Source: JAXHTH01 sp034211115
GTDB taxonomy: Bacteria; Planctomycetota; Phycisphaerae; Phycisphaerales; SM1A02
Direction of reading: 5' to 3'
Assembly (NCBI GenBank): GCA_034211115.1
Contig: JAXHTH010000045.1
Span: 1 to 32,893 of the forward strand
Length of the DNA stretch: 32,893 bases
Part shown: positions 1-8,324 of the stretch, one piece after another
Position numbering within the stretch: the first letter of the stretch is position 1
Layout of the letters: the number at the start of each line of letters is the position of its first letter
Program-made: the position numbers and the translations under genes
Notes under the pieces: model-generated
Database searches by the model: none
What the model was told of the DNA's origin: nothing
The model's input: only the letters and a program-made list of their open reading frames with translations

Positions 1-1
1 G

Positions 2-35
2 AAAAGGGCCTGCGGCCCGGTGGTCCGCAGGCCCT
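2..35 (-). terminator. Rho-independent terminator after the 1070-residue exported protein gene
   Basis: An 11-bp perfect inverted repeat (5-15 pairing with 25-35, 9-base loop) is followed on the minus strand by a short T run (2-5). It lies about 50 bases past the stop of the gene ending at 87, the normal place for an intrinsic terminator. The T tract is only four bases long before the sequence continues to the window edge. Confidence 0.72.
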
Positions 36-86
36 CCGCGGGGAAGCACAGGATGAAGCGGCCTCAGAAGGCGCGTGCCGGGCGGA

Positions 87-3000
87 TCATGGCCGCACGC
101 CGCCCATGAACAGCATGACATCCGCCTCGTCAAGCCAGCCGTCGCCGTTCAGATCGCCGACGCTCAGATGCCCCTGCCCGCGCCGCTTCAGCTCATGCAC
201 GGAGATGCGGGTGACTGGGCCGGCGCTCTGCGAATCGGTGACCGGGCCCTCCATGAACGGATGGCCGGGCATGCCGCAGCAGTTGTCCTCGTGGCCCTGG
301 AGGTAGTTGACCTGGATGAAGGAGAAATCATCACTGCTCGCAAGATCAACCGTGCCGTCGCCGTTGATGTCGGCATGCGGGAACGGCGTGGAGCAGTCGG
401 TGTCGCCCGTGGTGTAGTCGGTCAAATACTGCCAGGTGAAGATGGCGTAGTCGAGGATGTCGATCCACTCGTCGTCGTTGAGGTTGCCGCCGACGAGTTG
501 ATCGCCGGTGGTGAAATCAGCGACGTACTGCGCGCCGACGATACCGAAATCATCGTCGTCGGTGCTTCGCAGCGTGTGCAGCGTGTCGCGTGCGGTGATG
601 CAGTCGTACACGCCGCACGGCACATCATCCAGCGTCGCCGAACCGAGTCCGTTCTCGAAGGTGATCGTCTTCTGGACCGTGACCGAGGAGTTCGTGCTGC
701 AGTCCCACAGTTCGAAGGTGATGCAGCGCGTGAACGGACCGGCCACCACGGTCGGCGAGAGCTCGACGTCGACGACGAGGTCGTTGAAACCGGCGACGGT
801 GACCGTCTGCACCCAGACATCCTCGTTGCCGCAGGCGTCGGCGGCGGTCCAGGTGACCAGGGTATCGCCGGCGGGGAACGGGTCGGCCAGGGTCAGGGCG
901 GAGTCGTCATCGCGCTCGTACGTGATCACGACGGGGCCGTCGCAGTTGTCCGTCGCCGCAAGCGGCAGCGTGCAGTTATCCCAGTGGATGTCGTAGGTAT
1001 CGCCCTCGGGATAGGTGGGATCGCTGAAGTTGTAGCCCTGGAGCATCAGGTCCCTGAGGTATGCGACCTCCGAGGTCTTGTAGTAGGTGTATTCCAGCAC
1101 GTCGGATGCGCTGATGACGCGATACGTGTAGCGATCGCGGAAGACATCAATCTCGAGCGTGTACCACGCGTCGTAGGTGAAGTCCGACGGCAGGGCCATG
1201 TCGACCCACCCGGAATCGGACTCCTCATCCTTCCACGCGCGGAACCTCGCCTCGACCTCGCCGGGATCGGGATCGGGGTTGAATCCGTCATCCGGATCGT
1301 TGCTCGTGAATCCCATGATGGGATAGCCGCTGAGCGTGTCCGTGGCGTCGTATCCGGTGGCCCAGATCGAGGCGTGTCGCGCATCATCCTCCCAGGACGC
1401 GGGGATGTACAGATCCACCGACAGCGTCACCGGACTCACCAGCCACACGTTGTACTTGCGGCCCTGGTAGTTGTAGAACGTGCTCTGATACCCGCCCGGT
1501 CGGTTTCCGTAGGAGTCGAATTCCGAAATCCGGTGGCGCAGCCGGGCATCCCCGTCGAAGACGGTGCTGTCGAAAACGTGAGGCGGGTAACGGTCCGGAT
1601 ACCAGTAGCCCTCATCATCGGCATCCGACAGCGGGGGCGGATTGTCGAAGGTCTCGTACTGGCCGCCGAAGGGCACTAGCGCCGTGCACAACCCGGCGTC
1701 CGCGTTCACCAGAAGATCCGAGGGAGGCGTCGTGATGACAGGCTCCGTGCTGTCGATCATGACGGGTTCGAGATCGAAGGTCGTGAGCAGGATCGCCTCG
1801 CCGAACTCACCGGCCAGTTGCGTGGGCGGATCGTGCCAGCGGAACCCCACGAGATCGGCCGTTTCGCACAGATCGGCGCCGGAGGCGATGGTGAAGGTGA
1901 GTGTGGCCATGTTCGTGGGTTCGGAGACCGGCGGGTCGCCGGCGTCGACGCCGACGGAATAGTCGAGGAAGCCGTCGGCCGGGTAGTCATCCTCGAAGTA
2001 TTCGGTCGGGAAGTCCGCATTCGGCGTGGCGCCGGTGAAGGTCAGCACGCTGTTGTCGTACTGCAGGAAGAACTGCCCGCCCCGCACGAGCTGGCCGGAC
2101 TCGACGTCCACGTTGAGCTGGACGGTCAGCGTCCCGCCGGGGACGTTGCAGTAATCGCTTTCGAGCTCGGTCTCGGCCACGGGGGTGCTCGCGGAGAGCG
2201 CTTCCCCGATGACCTCGGTGTTCTTGTTCGTTCCGTCGCCGTATCCCCAGAACCCGCCGTCGGCGGGGTCCTGCATGGACCACATCCACGCGCGGGCGTC
2301 TTCGATTGCCGCATCGTAAGGCCCGCAGCCGGCCTGCTGGGCGGCGAGAAGGGCCATCACCGTGTAGGCCGTGGTCTGCGTGTCCTCATCGGACGGATCG
2401 CCCGGGGTCACGCCCGACCACCAGTACCAGGAGCCGTTGGCGTTCTGATAGTCGATGAGGACATCGGCGAGCTCGGCGAGCGTGTTGATACCGTCGATGG
2501 CGGGGAAGTTGGGCGCCGAAAGGGCGTCGAATGTCGTCGTCCCGCTCATTCCCAGCCCGATCATCCCGCCGGCCAGCCCGAGCAGGTCCCAGGCCTCGTC
2601 CTCATCGAGGGTCTCGAGCCCATCGATCGTGGCGTCGAGGAATGCGTCCGACTGCCCCGTATTCCCGATAGCGTCGGCGGTGGTGATGAGATCGAAGAAC
2701 TCCCAGGGGCGGAGATTGATCAGGCTGCCGCTCCGGGCGGCCTCGACCGCGGCGATCCAGCCGGCCGTGTCGTAGTCGCTCGGGCCGTACGTGCCCGCGT
2801 CCAGTTCGTCGAAGAACCAGACCTCGGCGTGATTGCTGTACGCCGAATCGCCGTTGACAAGCGTGAGCTGCCAGAGGAAATAGGGCGTTGCGGAACCGAA
2901 ACGAGGTTCCCCATTGGAATACTCGTAGCTCAGCGCGTAATCGCCACCCAGTTCGGCGGCGGCGAGATGCGCGCCGTCGCCGGTGAAGTTGTACGCATGC

Positions 3001-3299
3001 AGCAGGCCCATCGCGATCGGGCCGATCGTGTTGTACGGCGCGTCGGGGCAGCAGGCGGTTCCGGTCTGCCAGCACCAGCCTCCGCTGCTGCACTGGAGGT
3101 TGACGATGTGATCACCCGCCGCCTGCACGCCGGTTCCGGAGCTGAGGGGCAGCACCCACTGTTCCTCCGACTGAGCATCGGGGCAGGCGGTCGTTGTGTC
3201 GCCGTACGGTGTTGCCGCGGACCGATCGGCTGCGGCCCAGGCCGCGGCCGTGAGTCCCGCCGCAAGCCCGGCGGTCAGCAAGAGCGTTTGTTTTCGCAT
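87..3299 (-). CDS. Large exported multidomain protein: toroid repeats, cohesin-like, split HYR, dockerin-like tail
   Basis: A 1070-residue exported protein of unknown role. Residues 1-23 form a signal peptide. Residues 60-370 look like an alpha/alpha toroid of the squalene-cyclase/prenyltransferase repeat type (NANGSWYWW, DTQTTAYTVMALL, DGGFWGY). Residues 385-515 resemble a cohesin-type beta sandwich (QLNVDVESGQL, FFLQYDNSVLTFTG). Residues 516-835 hold a HYR (hyalin-repeat) domain cut in two by an inserted domain. EF-hand/dockerin-like repeats follow at 936-955 and 976-999, with a final one at 1048-1066 (GDLNGDGWLDEADV). The start at 3299 is supported by AAGGAA about eight bases upstream. It is preceded by two other dockerin-tailed genes on the same strand and followed by a terminator. 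A surface or extracellular structural, binding or degradative role is inferred; no catalytic motif is recognised. Confidence 0.9.
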   Translation of the reverse strand: MRKQTLLLTAGLAAGLTAAAWAAADRSAATPYGDTTTACPDAQSEEQWVLPLSSGTGVQAAGDHIVNLQCSSGGWCWQTGTACCPDAPYNTIGPIAMGLLHAYNFTGDGAHLAAAELGGDYALSYEYSNGEPRFGSATPYFLWQLTLVNGDSAYSNHAEVWFFDELDAGTYGPSDYDTAGWIAAVEAARSGSLINLRPWEFFDLITTADAIGNTGQSDAFLDATIDGLETLDEDEAWDLLGLAGGMIGLGMSGTTTFDALSAPNFPAIDGINTLAELADVLIDYQNANGSWYWWSGVTPGDPSDEDTQTTAYTVMALLAAQQAGCGPYDAAIEDARAWMWSMQDPADGGFWGYGDGTNKNTEVIGEALSASTPVAETELESDYCNVPGGTLTVQLNVDVESGQLVRGGQFFLQYDNSVLTFTGATPNADFPTEYFEDDYPADGFLDYSVGVDAGDPPVSEPTNMATLTFTIASGADLCETADLVGFRWHDPPTQLAGEFGEAILLTTFDLEPVMIDSTEPVITTPPSDLLVNADAGLCTALVPFGGQYETFDNPPPLSDADDEGYWYPDRYPPHVFDSTVFDGDARLRHRISEFDSYGNRPGGYQSTFYNYQGRKYNVWLVSPVTLSVDLYIPASWEDDARHASIWATGYDATDTLSGYPIMGFTSNDPDDGFNPDPDPGEVEARFRAWKDEESDSGWVDMALPSDFTYDAWYTLEIDVFRDRYTYRVISASDVLEYTYYKTSEVAYLRDLMLQGYNFSDPTYPEGDTYDIHWDNCTLPLAATDNCDGPVVITYERDDDSALTLADPFPAGDTLVTWTAADACGNEDVWVQTVTVAGFNDLVVDVELSPTVVAGPFTRCITFELWDCSTNSSVTVQKTITFENGLGSATLDDVPCGVYDCITARDTLHTLRSTDDDDFGIVGAQYVADFTTGDQLVGGNLNDDEWIDILDYAIFTWQYLTDYTTGDTDCSTPFPHADINGDGTVDLASSDDFSFIQVNYLQGHEDNCCGMPGHPFMEGPVTDSQSAGPVTRISVHELKRRGQGHLSVGDLNGDGWLDEADVMLFMGGVRP

Positions 3300-3699
3300 G
3301 GTTTTCGTTCCTTATGTTGAGGTTTGTGATCTCTGGAATCGCTCGCCGCCGCACCAGACCGCCTCGTTTGACGGACGGCGGATCGACGGCCTGCGCTGGT
3401 TGCGCGCCGTTGATCAGAAGTCCGGTGAGTTCTATTGTGCCTGACCGTCTCCTCGTGCTCGTCGCCAGGCCGCGGCCTGCGGGCAGGGCGCACACCCACC
3501 GCGCCTCATCTCTCCGAGCGCTTTTCGGGGCAGATGTTTGGCCGTGGATGCAGGTTGTTGCGCCGCTTCCCGTGCAGCCGCCCGCCGGGCTCCACGCGTC
3601 GTGCGTTTCGTGTCTACTTCGTCTCCTCGATACCTCCCATGCTGCTGAAGTGGATCGTTGCGCTGTCGTGTGCTCCGCCACGGCGACGGAGCGTTGTCT
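3300..3699. other. 400-base gap between two exported protein genes
   Basis: No convincing gene is seen on either strand; the open frames here are arginine-rich and lack family features. Past the stop of the gene ending at 3700 there is an imperfect hairpin (6-bp arms at 3672-3677 and 3687-3692) without a T run, a weak terminator candidate at best. A 14-bp perfect palindrome lies at 3466-3479. The gap must hold the leader and probably the promoter of the 1070-residue gene, but I cannot pick out clear -35/-10 boxes. Confidence 0.5.
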
Positions 3700-4791
3700 C
3701 TACAGGCACGGCCCCCATTCGCTGAGCAGAAACAGCAGGTCGGCCGTGTTCACGATGCCGTCGGGAATAAGGTCGGCGGGCCCGCCCAGCTCGCCCCAGC
3801 GGGCCAGAAGATCCAGCAGGTCCGCCACGTTCACATCACAGTCGAGGATGATGTCCGCCGGGCAGGGCGTCTGCGGCAGCTCGTCCAGCGAAAGAGGTGT
3901 GATCGGCTCGCCGAACGGATCGGCGATCCGGCACGGCGGCTCATGCTCACGGAACCACACCGAGTTCCGGCACCCCCCGGACACGCTCATGAAGGTCAGG
4001 TAGGCCAGGTCGGCGGGGCCGGAGGCGGGTCCCTGCCCGTGCTCCACGTCAATCCCCGCCGAGAGATCGATCGCCTCACCGTCCGCCTCGATGGGGAAGA
4101 TGATCGGCTTGCCGAACGGCTCATCCGTGTACGTGCCGTGTACGAACTGGAATTCGGCGGGATCGAAGTCGAGAAACGCCTGGAATCCGGCCGCCTCGCG
4201 CTCATCGCAGATCGTCATGGACACCGTGAGCACGACGAAGTCGCCCGGCTCGATCGGGATCTCGCCGTAGTCGATGTCCAGGGACAACCTCGGCGTGGGC
4301 AGCGGGGGCAGATCGAGCAGAACCAGGGGCGTGATCGGGTCGCCCTCCGCATCGGTCAGCTCGTTGCCCGGCGGCGAATCGTCGAAGCCGATGCCCCGCA
4401 CGCAGCCGTCGGAGCGCGCACGAAACGTGAGGACGGCGAGATCCGCATCCTCGGAGGTCGGCGTCTGGCCGGCGTCTTCATCGATGCGCGCGGCGAGGGC
4501 CACCACCTCCCCGTTGGCCACGATCGGGTCGATCAGGTGCAGGCCGAACGGCCAGTCGGTGTACATCCCTTCCTCGAACTCGACCTCGGCTTCGTCAAAG
4601 GCGACGAAGGCGACGAAGCCGGCGGCCTCGTGCTCGCCGAGCTCGGACATCGAAACCGTGACCAGGAACTGATCGCCCTCCTGCAACGGCCCCTCGCCGT
4701 GCGCCGTGGTCAGCGACAGGGTCGGGTCCGCCGACGCCGCGGACGCGATGAGCGCGGCGGCGAGGCAGGCAAGTGTTCTTCCCGGATTCAT
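3700..4791 (-). CDS. Exported protein with two cohesin-like repeats and a dockerin-like tail
   Basis: A 363-residue exported protein. The start at 4791 is chosen over an in-frame ATG 36 bases upstream because AAGGAG stands nine to ten bases before it and a clean signal peptide follows (residues 1-21, cut after ASA). The mature part holds two homologous beta-rich repeats (about 24-160 and 168-304). They share the pattern L-V-VSM, EAAGF-AF-FD-AE, YTD-PFG, I-P-ANGE/ADGE, ADLA-LTF and G-PITPL, which suggests an internal duplication of a cohesin-type fold. A pair of EF-hand/dockerin-like repeats ends the protein (310-363; DCDVNVADLLDLL and DGIVNTADLLFLL). The tail is close in both protein and DNA to that of the next gene upstream. 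Probable extracellular calcium-binding or surface protein; exact role unknown. Confidence 0.87.
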   Translation of the reverse strand: MNPGRTLACLAAALIASAASADPTLSLTTAHGEGPLQEGDQFLVTVSMSELGEHEAAGFVAFVAFDEAEVEFEEGMYTDWPFGLHLIDPIVANGEVVALAARIDEDAGQTPTSEDADLAVLTFRARSDGCVRGIGFDDSPPGNELTDAEGDPITPLVLLDLPPLPTPRLSLDIDYGEIPIEPGDFVVLTVSMTICDEREAAGFQAFLDFDPAEFQFVHGTYTDEPFGKPIIFPIEADGEAIDLSAGIDVEHGQGPASGPADLAYLTFMSVSGGCRNSVWFREHEPPCRIADPFGEPITPLSLDELPQTPCPADIILDCDVNVADLLDLLARWGELGGPADLIPDGIVNTADLLFLLSEWGPCL

Positions 4792-4848
4792 CTTTCTCGT
4801 CTCCTTCCGTGTTCCCACCCGCATCATCGATGAGTCGCCCCGTTCCGG

Positions 4849-5592
4849 TCAGGGGCAGGCGCCCCAGGCGGCCAGCAGGATCAGCAGGTCGGCGGTGTCC
4901 ACATCACCGTCTTCATCAATGTCCGCCGGGCTGTCGGGGGCGCCCCACTCGCCCAGCAGGAACAGCAGATCGGCTGTGTTCACCACCCGATCGTCGTTGA
5001 GATCGCCCGGGCAGGGAGGGACGATCTCGACGGTCGTGGCGATCAGGGCCCCGGTGATATCCAGACCCGGAATCTCGCCGTCGATGACCCGGGTGTAATA
5101 CACCGGATCGCTCCCCCACTCCTCGATGAATCCCACCTCCGTGGACGGCGTGGTTTCCAGGGCGTCGAAAAGGAAAGTGGTGACGAGCACGCCTTCCACC
5201 GTTGCGTGAACGGGATGCCCGAGCGGGGCCCAGGCGATGTAGAGACCATCACCGTCCTGTGGCGGATCGGCTTCGTTCAAACCGCTGGGATGCGGGTAGG
5301 GCACCTCTGATCGGAGCAGTTCGACGCCGCCGGTGTCATCGATCCCCTGGAACTGAAGGTGCTGCGGATCCCAGGCGAAGATGACGTCCATGGCGGAGAA
5401 CGAATCGTGCTCTCCGCCGTCCCACACGGCATACAGGCCGACGCGGGCGGTCTCCCCCACCTCGACGACGGCATCTTCGGCGCGCCACTCGAGGTCGATG
5501 TTCGCGCTGGCGGTGGAACCGGCAAGCAGGGCCCAGGCGACCGCGAAGATCACCGCGGATCGCCCGGTTGACGTCGTGTCGCCTTCGCGCAT
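4849..5592 (-). CDS. Exported protein with cohesin-like domain and dockerin-like tail
   Basis: A 247-residue exported protein. A signal peptide spans residues 1-30 (hydrophobic core VIFAVAWALLAG, cut near ASA). Residues 31-190 form one beta-rich domain of cohesin or big-domain type (VVEVGETARVGLYAVW, MDVIFAWDPQHLQFQG, LVTTFLFDA). The tail (194-247) carries two EF-hand/dockerin-like loops, GDLNDDRVVNTADLL and DIDEDGDVDTADLL, and ends in WGACP. It lies 57 bases upstream of the related gene ending at 3700 and is probably cotranscribed with it. The shared tail may be a calcium-binding module or a sorting/attachment signal; which one cannot be read from sequence. Confidence 0.87.
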   Translation of the reverse strand: MREGDTTSTGRSAVIFAVAWALLAGSTASANIDLEWRAEDAVVEVGETARVGLYAVWDGGEHDSFSAMDVIFAWDPQHLQFQGIDDTGGVELLRSEVPYPHPSGLNEADPPQDGDGLYIAWAPLGHPVHATVEGVLVTTFLFDALETTPSTEVGFIEEWGSDPVYYTRVIDGEIPGLDITGALIATTVEIVPPCPGDLNDDRVVNTADLLFLLGEWGAPDSPADIDEDGDVDTADLLILLAAWGACP

Positions 5593-5598
5593 TGTCAT

Positions 5599-5606
5599 CC
5601 TCCTCC
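5599..5606 (-). promoter_or_regulatory. Shine-Dalgarno site that decides the start at 5592
   Basis: GGAGGAGG on the minus strand abuts one ATG (5598) and lies six bases before a second in-frame ATG (5592). The spacing favours 5592 as the start. A longer reading from 5649 would put a positively charged stretch ahead of the signal peptide and skip this site. Confidence 0.65.
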
Positions 5607-5941
5607 GATGCCGGTCGGCGCGCGAGCACAAAAGTTCACCTGTCGCCATCCGCCCGTTCGGGGTACGGCGAGAGCGCTCCAGTCACCGCCCGACGTCCAT
5701 CGCACAAGGCCGCCGGCGGCGGATCACTCGTCCCGGAGTGACATTGACATTTCCCGCGGAAGCGTCTCAGGGCCTCCCCGTGACCGGAATCCTAGTCAAT
5801 CGCGGCCGGGACACAATGGCCAATACGGGTCATGGACCGTGATGCCACATGGAGAGCGGCGAGACCGATCCTGTGGGAACAGCGTCCCGCCACGGCATCG
5901 ACCTCTGTAAACATCTTTCAGGCATGATCTTACGTCGAATC

Positions 5942-5970
5942 AAAAAGGGCCGCCCGCGGCGGGGCGGCCC
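5942..5970 (-). terminator. Rho-independent terminator, minus strand
   Basis: A 9-bp perfect GC stem (5947-5955 with 5962-5970, 6-base loop) is followed on the minus strand by five T (5942-5946). The nearest minus-strand gene upstream is the Hsp70 gene ending at 6270, about 300 bases away. A transcript ending here would run antisense across the tRNA. The terminator would also shield the exported protein genes from readthrough. Confidence 0.68.
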
Positions 5971-6042
5971 GGAAGTGAATCGCTCGCCTCGTTTCCGGCG
6001 AGACCGCGGTCACCTCGTCGGGGTGGCGCGGCGCGCCGGCGA

Positions 6043-6070
6043 TTGACGCCGGGACGGTGGGATCTACGAT
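6043..6070 (+). promoter_or_regulatory. Sigma-70 promoter of the tRNA gene
   Basis: TTGACG (6043-6048) and TACGAT (6065-6070) are separated by 16 bases, and the mature tRNA begins 12 bases past the -10 box. Match and spacing fit a housekeeping promoter with a very short 5' leader. Confidence 0.55.
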
Positions 6071-6081
6071 GGCCGGCGCCG

Positions 6082-6155
6082 GGGCTGGTAGCTTAGCGGT
6101 CCAGAGCCACCGACTCATAATCGGTCCGACGTGGGTTCGAATCCCACCCAGCCCA
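6082..6155 (+). tRNA. tRNA with anticodon CAT (elongator Met or Ile2)
   Basis: The 74-base sequence folds as a complete cloverleaf. The acceptor stem is GGGCTGG/CCAGCCC, the D stem GCTT/GAGC, the anticodon stem ACCGA/TCGGT with loop CTCATAA, the variable loop five bases, and the T stem GTGGG/CCCAC with loop TTCGAAT. The discriminator is A and the CCA end is not encoded. The anticodon is CAT. The three G:C pairs typical of initiator tRNA are absent from the anticodon stem, so it is not tRNA-fMet. It is either elongator methionine tRNA or the isoleucine tRNA whose C34 is changed to lysidine by TilS; sequence alone does not settle which. Confidence 0.93.
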
Positions 6156-6269
6156 CTCGACCCGGATTTCGTCCTCCGACTCACCTTTCCGATCCGGCAG
6201 CCGATTCCGGGGGCCGATGGCCGCTTGCGGCTTCGCGCCCGCGCTGGACTGCCTCCCGCCCGCCGCCGA

Positions 6270-8222
6270 TCATTCCGCCTCCACCCCCTCCTCCTGCAGG
6301 CTTCGCGCGATGGCGATCTCGTGCAGGCGGACCGATTCCCTGTCCAGCGCGTCCTTGGCCGCGTGGAAGGCGTCCGCATCCACCCCGGCCGCATCCTCCC
6401 GCGACGCGTCGATGAACTGCTGAAGCTTGCCTATCTTCTCTTCGAGCTGCCGGCGATAGTCTTCTTCGAGCCCGTCGCCGACGCGCTCCATCGCCTCGCG
6501 GATCCACTTGATGTCCAGCCTCGCATTGACCGCGAGATCGATGACGCGATGGGCGTGCATGTCCTCCTTCGCGTGTTCGTAAGACGCGGCCTCGATCTCG
6601 TCAACTTCCTGGCGCGTGAGGCCGTAACGGGGCATGATCTGGATCGCCGCCCGTTTGCCCGAGCGGCGCTCGACGGCCGAGACGTTCAGAATGCCGTTGG
6701 CATCGACGAGGAACTCGACCTCGATCTGCGGGATGCCCGCGGGCATCGGCGGGACGCCGCGCAGCTCGAACTCGCCCAGGCTGCGACAGTCGGCGACGAG
6801 TTCCCGCTCGCCCTGGAGCACGTGAATCCTGATGTTCGTCTGGCCGTCCACCGAGGTGGAGAACATCTCCGTGGCCCGTGCGGGCACGGTGGTGTTGCGC
6901 ACGATCAGCTTGGCCACCGCCCCGCCCAGGGTCTCGATGCCCAGGCTGAGCGGGATCACATCGAGCAGGAGCATGTCGCGACTGGAGCCGGCGAGGATGG
7001 ACGCCTGCACCGCCGCCCCCAGTGCGACGACCTGATCCGGATCGAGCGCGACATACGGCTCGCACCGGAACTGCTCGCCGACCACCTTCCGCACGAGCGG
7101 GATGCGCGTCGAACCACCCACCATCACCACGCGGTCGATCTGCTCCGCCTTCAGCTTCGCATCGCGCAAGGCGCGCTGGCAGGCCGTCGTCGTCCGCGCG
7201 ACCCACGGTCGCATCATCTCCTCCAACTCGGCGCGTGTGAGCGTACGGTCATAGATGCGCCCGTCGCCGAGATCGATCTGAAGCTGAGCGCTGTCCTGCT
7301 CGGAAAGGCGGATCTTCGTCGCCTCGGCGAACGTGCGCAGCGCCTGCTGCGTCGAGGGAGGGAAGGTCAGAGTCTGCCCGTGCTGCTCGCGGATCTCCTT
7401 GAGCACGAGGTCGATGATCATGCGGTCGACATCATCGCCTCCCAGGTGCGTGTCGCCGGCGGTGGAGAGGACCTGGAAGAAGGAATCAGTGGTGGGATGA
7501 GCGTCCTTTTCGCCCCCGTCCTCACTTCCGGGGGCTCCGGGGGCGGCGGGCGTGACCTGGAGGATCGAAATGTCGAACGTGCCGCCGCCGAGATCGAAGA
7601 CCGCGATCGTCTCCGGCTTCGCCTCGCTGCCCTGGCCGATGCCGTAGGCGAGCGCCGCGGCGGTGGGCTCGTTCACGATGCGGACGACCTCGAGGCCGGC
7701 GATGCGGCCGGCATCGCGCGTCGCCTGCCGCTGGGCGTCATCGAAGTACGCAGGAACAGTGACCACCGCCTTGCGAACCGGCGTCTTCAGCGCCGTCTCC
7801 GCCTGCTCCTTCAGCGCGCGGAGGATCATCGCGCTGATTTCCTGCGGCGTGTGGATGCGATCGCCGACCTTCACGCGGGCCGTATCGTGCTCGCCGGCGA
7901 CGACCTCGTAGGGCAGATGCGGCAGGTCGTCGGCAACATCGTCATACCCGCGACCCATGAGCCGCTTGATCGAGAACACCGTCTCGGTGGGGTACTCGAC
8001 GGCGTGAGCGCGGGCGTCGTGGCCGACGATCGGCGCTTCGCCCTGCGGCGAGAGGCGCACCACGGAGGGCAGCAGGGCGCGGCCCTGTTCATCGGGGAGG
8101 ATGCGCGGGCCGCGCGCATCGCACAGCGCCACGAGGGAGTTTGTCGTGCCGAGGTCGATGCCGATGATGAGTTCGGAGTTTCCAGGGTCGTCGGGGGTGT
8201 CGCTGTTGTGTTCGCCGCTCAT
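6270..8222 (-). CDS. Hsp70 family chaperone, HscA-like
   Basis: A 650-residue ATP-dependent chaperone of the cytosol. The nucleotide-binding domain (about 18-412) has the phosphate-1 motif GIDLGTTNS (21-29), VPAYFDDAQRQATRDAGRIAGL, NEPTAAALAYG, DLGGGTFDISIL (210-221) and VMVGGSTRIPLV. The linker is LLLDVIPLSLG (about 418-428), then a beta substrate-binding domain (VLQGERELVADCRSLGEF) and a helical lid. FSIKRLMGR, PHLPYEV, DVIPLSLG and GERELVADCRSL are closer to HscA, the iron-sulfur assembly Hsp70, than to DnaK as I recall them. No isc genes, J protein or CIRCE element is next to it. Residues about 222-247 are an extra Ala/Pro/Gly/acidic stretch within the nucleotide-binding domain. No clear Shine-Dalgarno site precedes the start. 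Confidence 0.93.
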   Translation of the reverse strand: MSGEHNSDTPDDPGNSELIIGIDLGTTNSLVALCDARGPRILPDEQGRALLPSVVRLSPQGEAPIVGHDARAHAVEYPTETVFSIKRLMGRGYDDVADDLPHLPYEVVAGEHDTARVKVGDRIHTPQEISAMILRALKEQAETALKTPVRKAVVTVPAYFDDAQRQATRDAGRIAGLEVVRIVNEPTAAALAYGIGQGSEAKPETIAVFDLGGGTFDISILQVTPAAPGAPGSEDGGEKDAHPTTDSFFQVLSTAGDTHLGGDDVDRMIIDLVLKEIREQHGQTLTFPPSTQQALRTFAEATKIRLSEQDSAQLQIDLGDGRIYDRTLTRAELEEMMRPWVARTTTACQRALRDAKLKAEQIDRVVMVGGSTRIPLVRKVVGEQFRCEPYVALDPDQVVALGAAVQASILAGSSRDMLLLDVIPLSLGIETLGGAVAKLIVRNTTVPARATEMFSTSVDGQTNIRIHVLQGERELVADCRSLGEFELRGVPPMPAGIPQIEVEFLVDANGILNVSAVERRSGKRAAIQIMPRYGLTRQEVDEIEAASYEHAKEDMHAHRVIDLAVNARLDIKWIREAMERVGDGLEEDYRRQLEEKIGKLQQFIDASREDAAGVDADAFHAAKDALDRESVRLHEIAIARSLQEEGVEAE

Positions 8223-8324
8223 GGACGATCAGTCTAGGCGCGAGGCTGATGAGTCGCGAGTCTGGGATGCTCCGGGCGCGTGCTACGCGGCAAGCCGCAG
8301 AGGGTCCCTGACAGAACGACGCCG

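Larger units (their letters stand above)
5593..6042. other. 450-base gap upstream of the tRNA
   Basis: No gene is supported. It contains the Shine-Dalgarno site and leader of the minus-strand gene starting at 5592 and a minus-strand terminator at 5942-5970. A perfect TTGACA hexamer occurs at 5744-5749 on the plus strand, but no -10 box lies at a fitting distance and no plus-strand gene follows before the tRNA. Confidence 0.5.

Noticed and set aside
75..1679. Long plus-strand open frame opposite the 1070-residue exported protein gene, and a similar one at 1818-3320
   Set aside because: Composition is Val/Arg/Gly/Asp-rich with no domain signal. It is the mirror of a high-GC coding strand, whose minus-strand product has a signal peptide and recognisable domains.
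6082..6155. Initiator tRNA-fMet
   Set aside because: The anticodon stem lacks the three consecutive G:C pairs and the acceptor begins with a paired G, so it is an elongator-type tRNA.
6057..8237. 726-codon plus-strand open frame across the tRNA and opposite the Hsp70 gene
   Set aside because: It runs through a tRNA and is antisense to an unmistakable Hsp70; the sequence is Arg/Leu/Asp-rich noise.
8223..8324. CIRCE or heat-shock operator upstream of the Hsp70 gene
   Set aside because: No TTAGCACTC inverted repeat or sigma-32-type boxes are visible.
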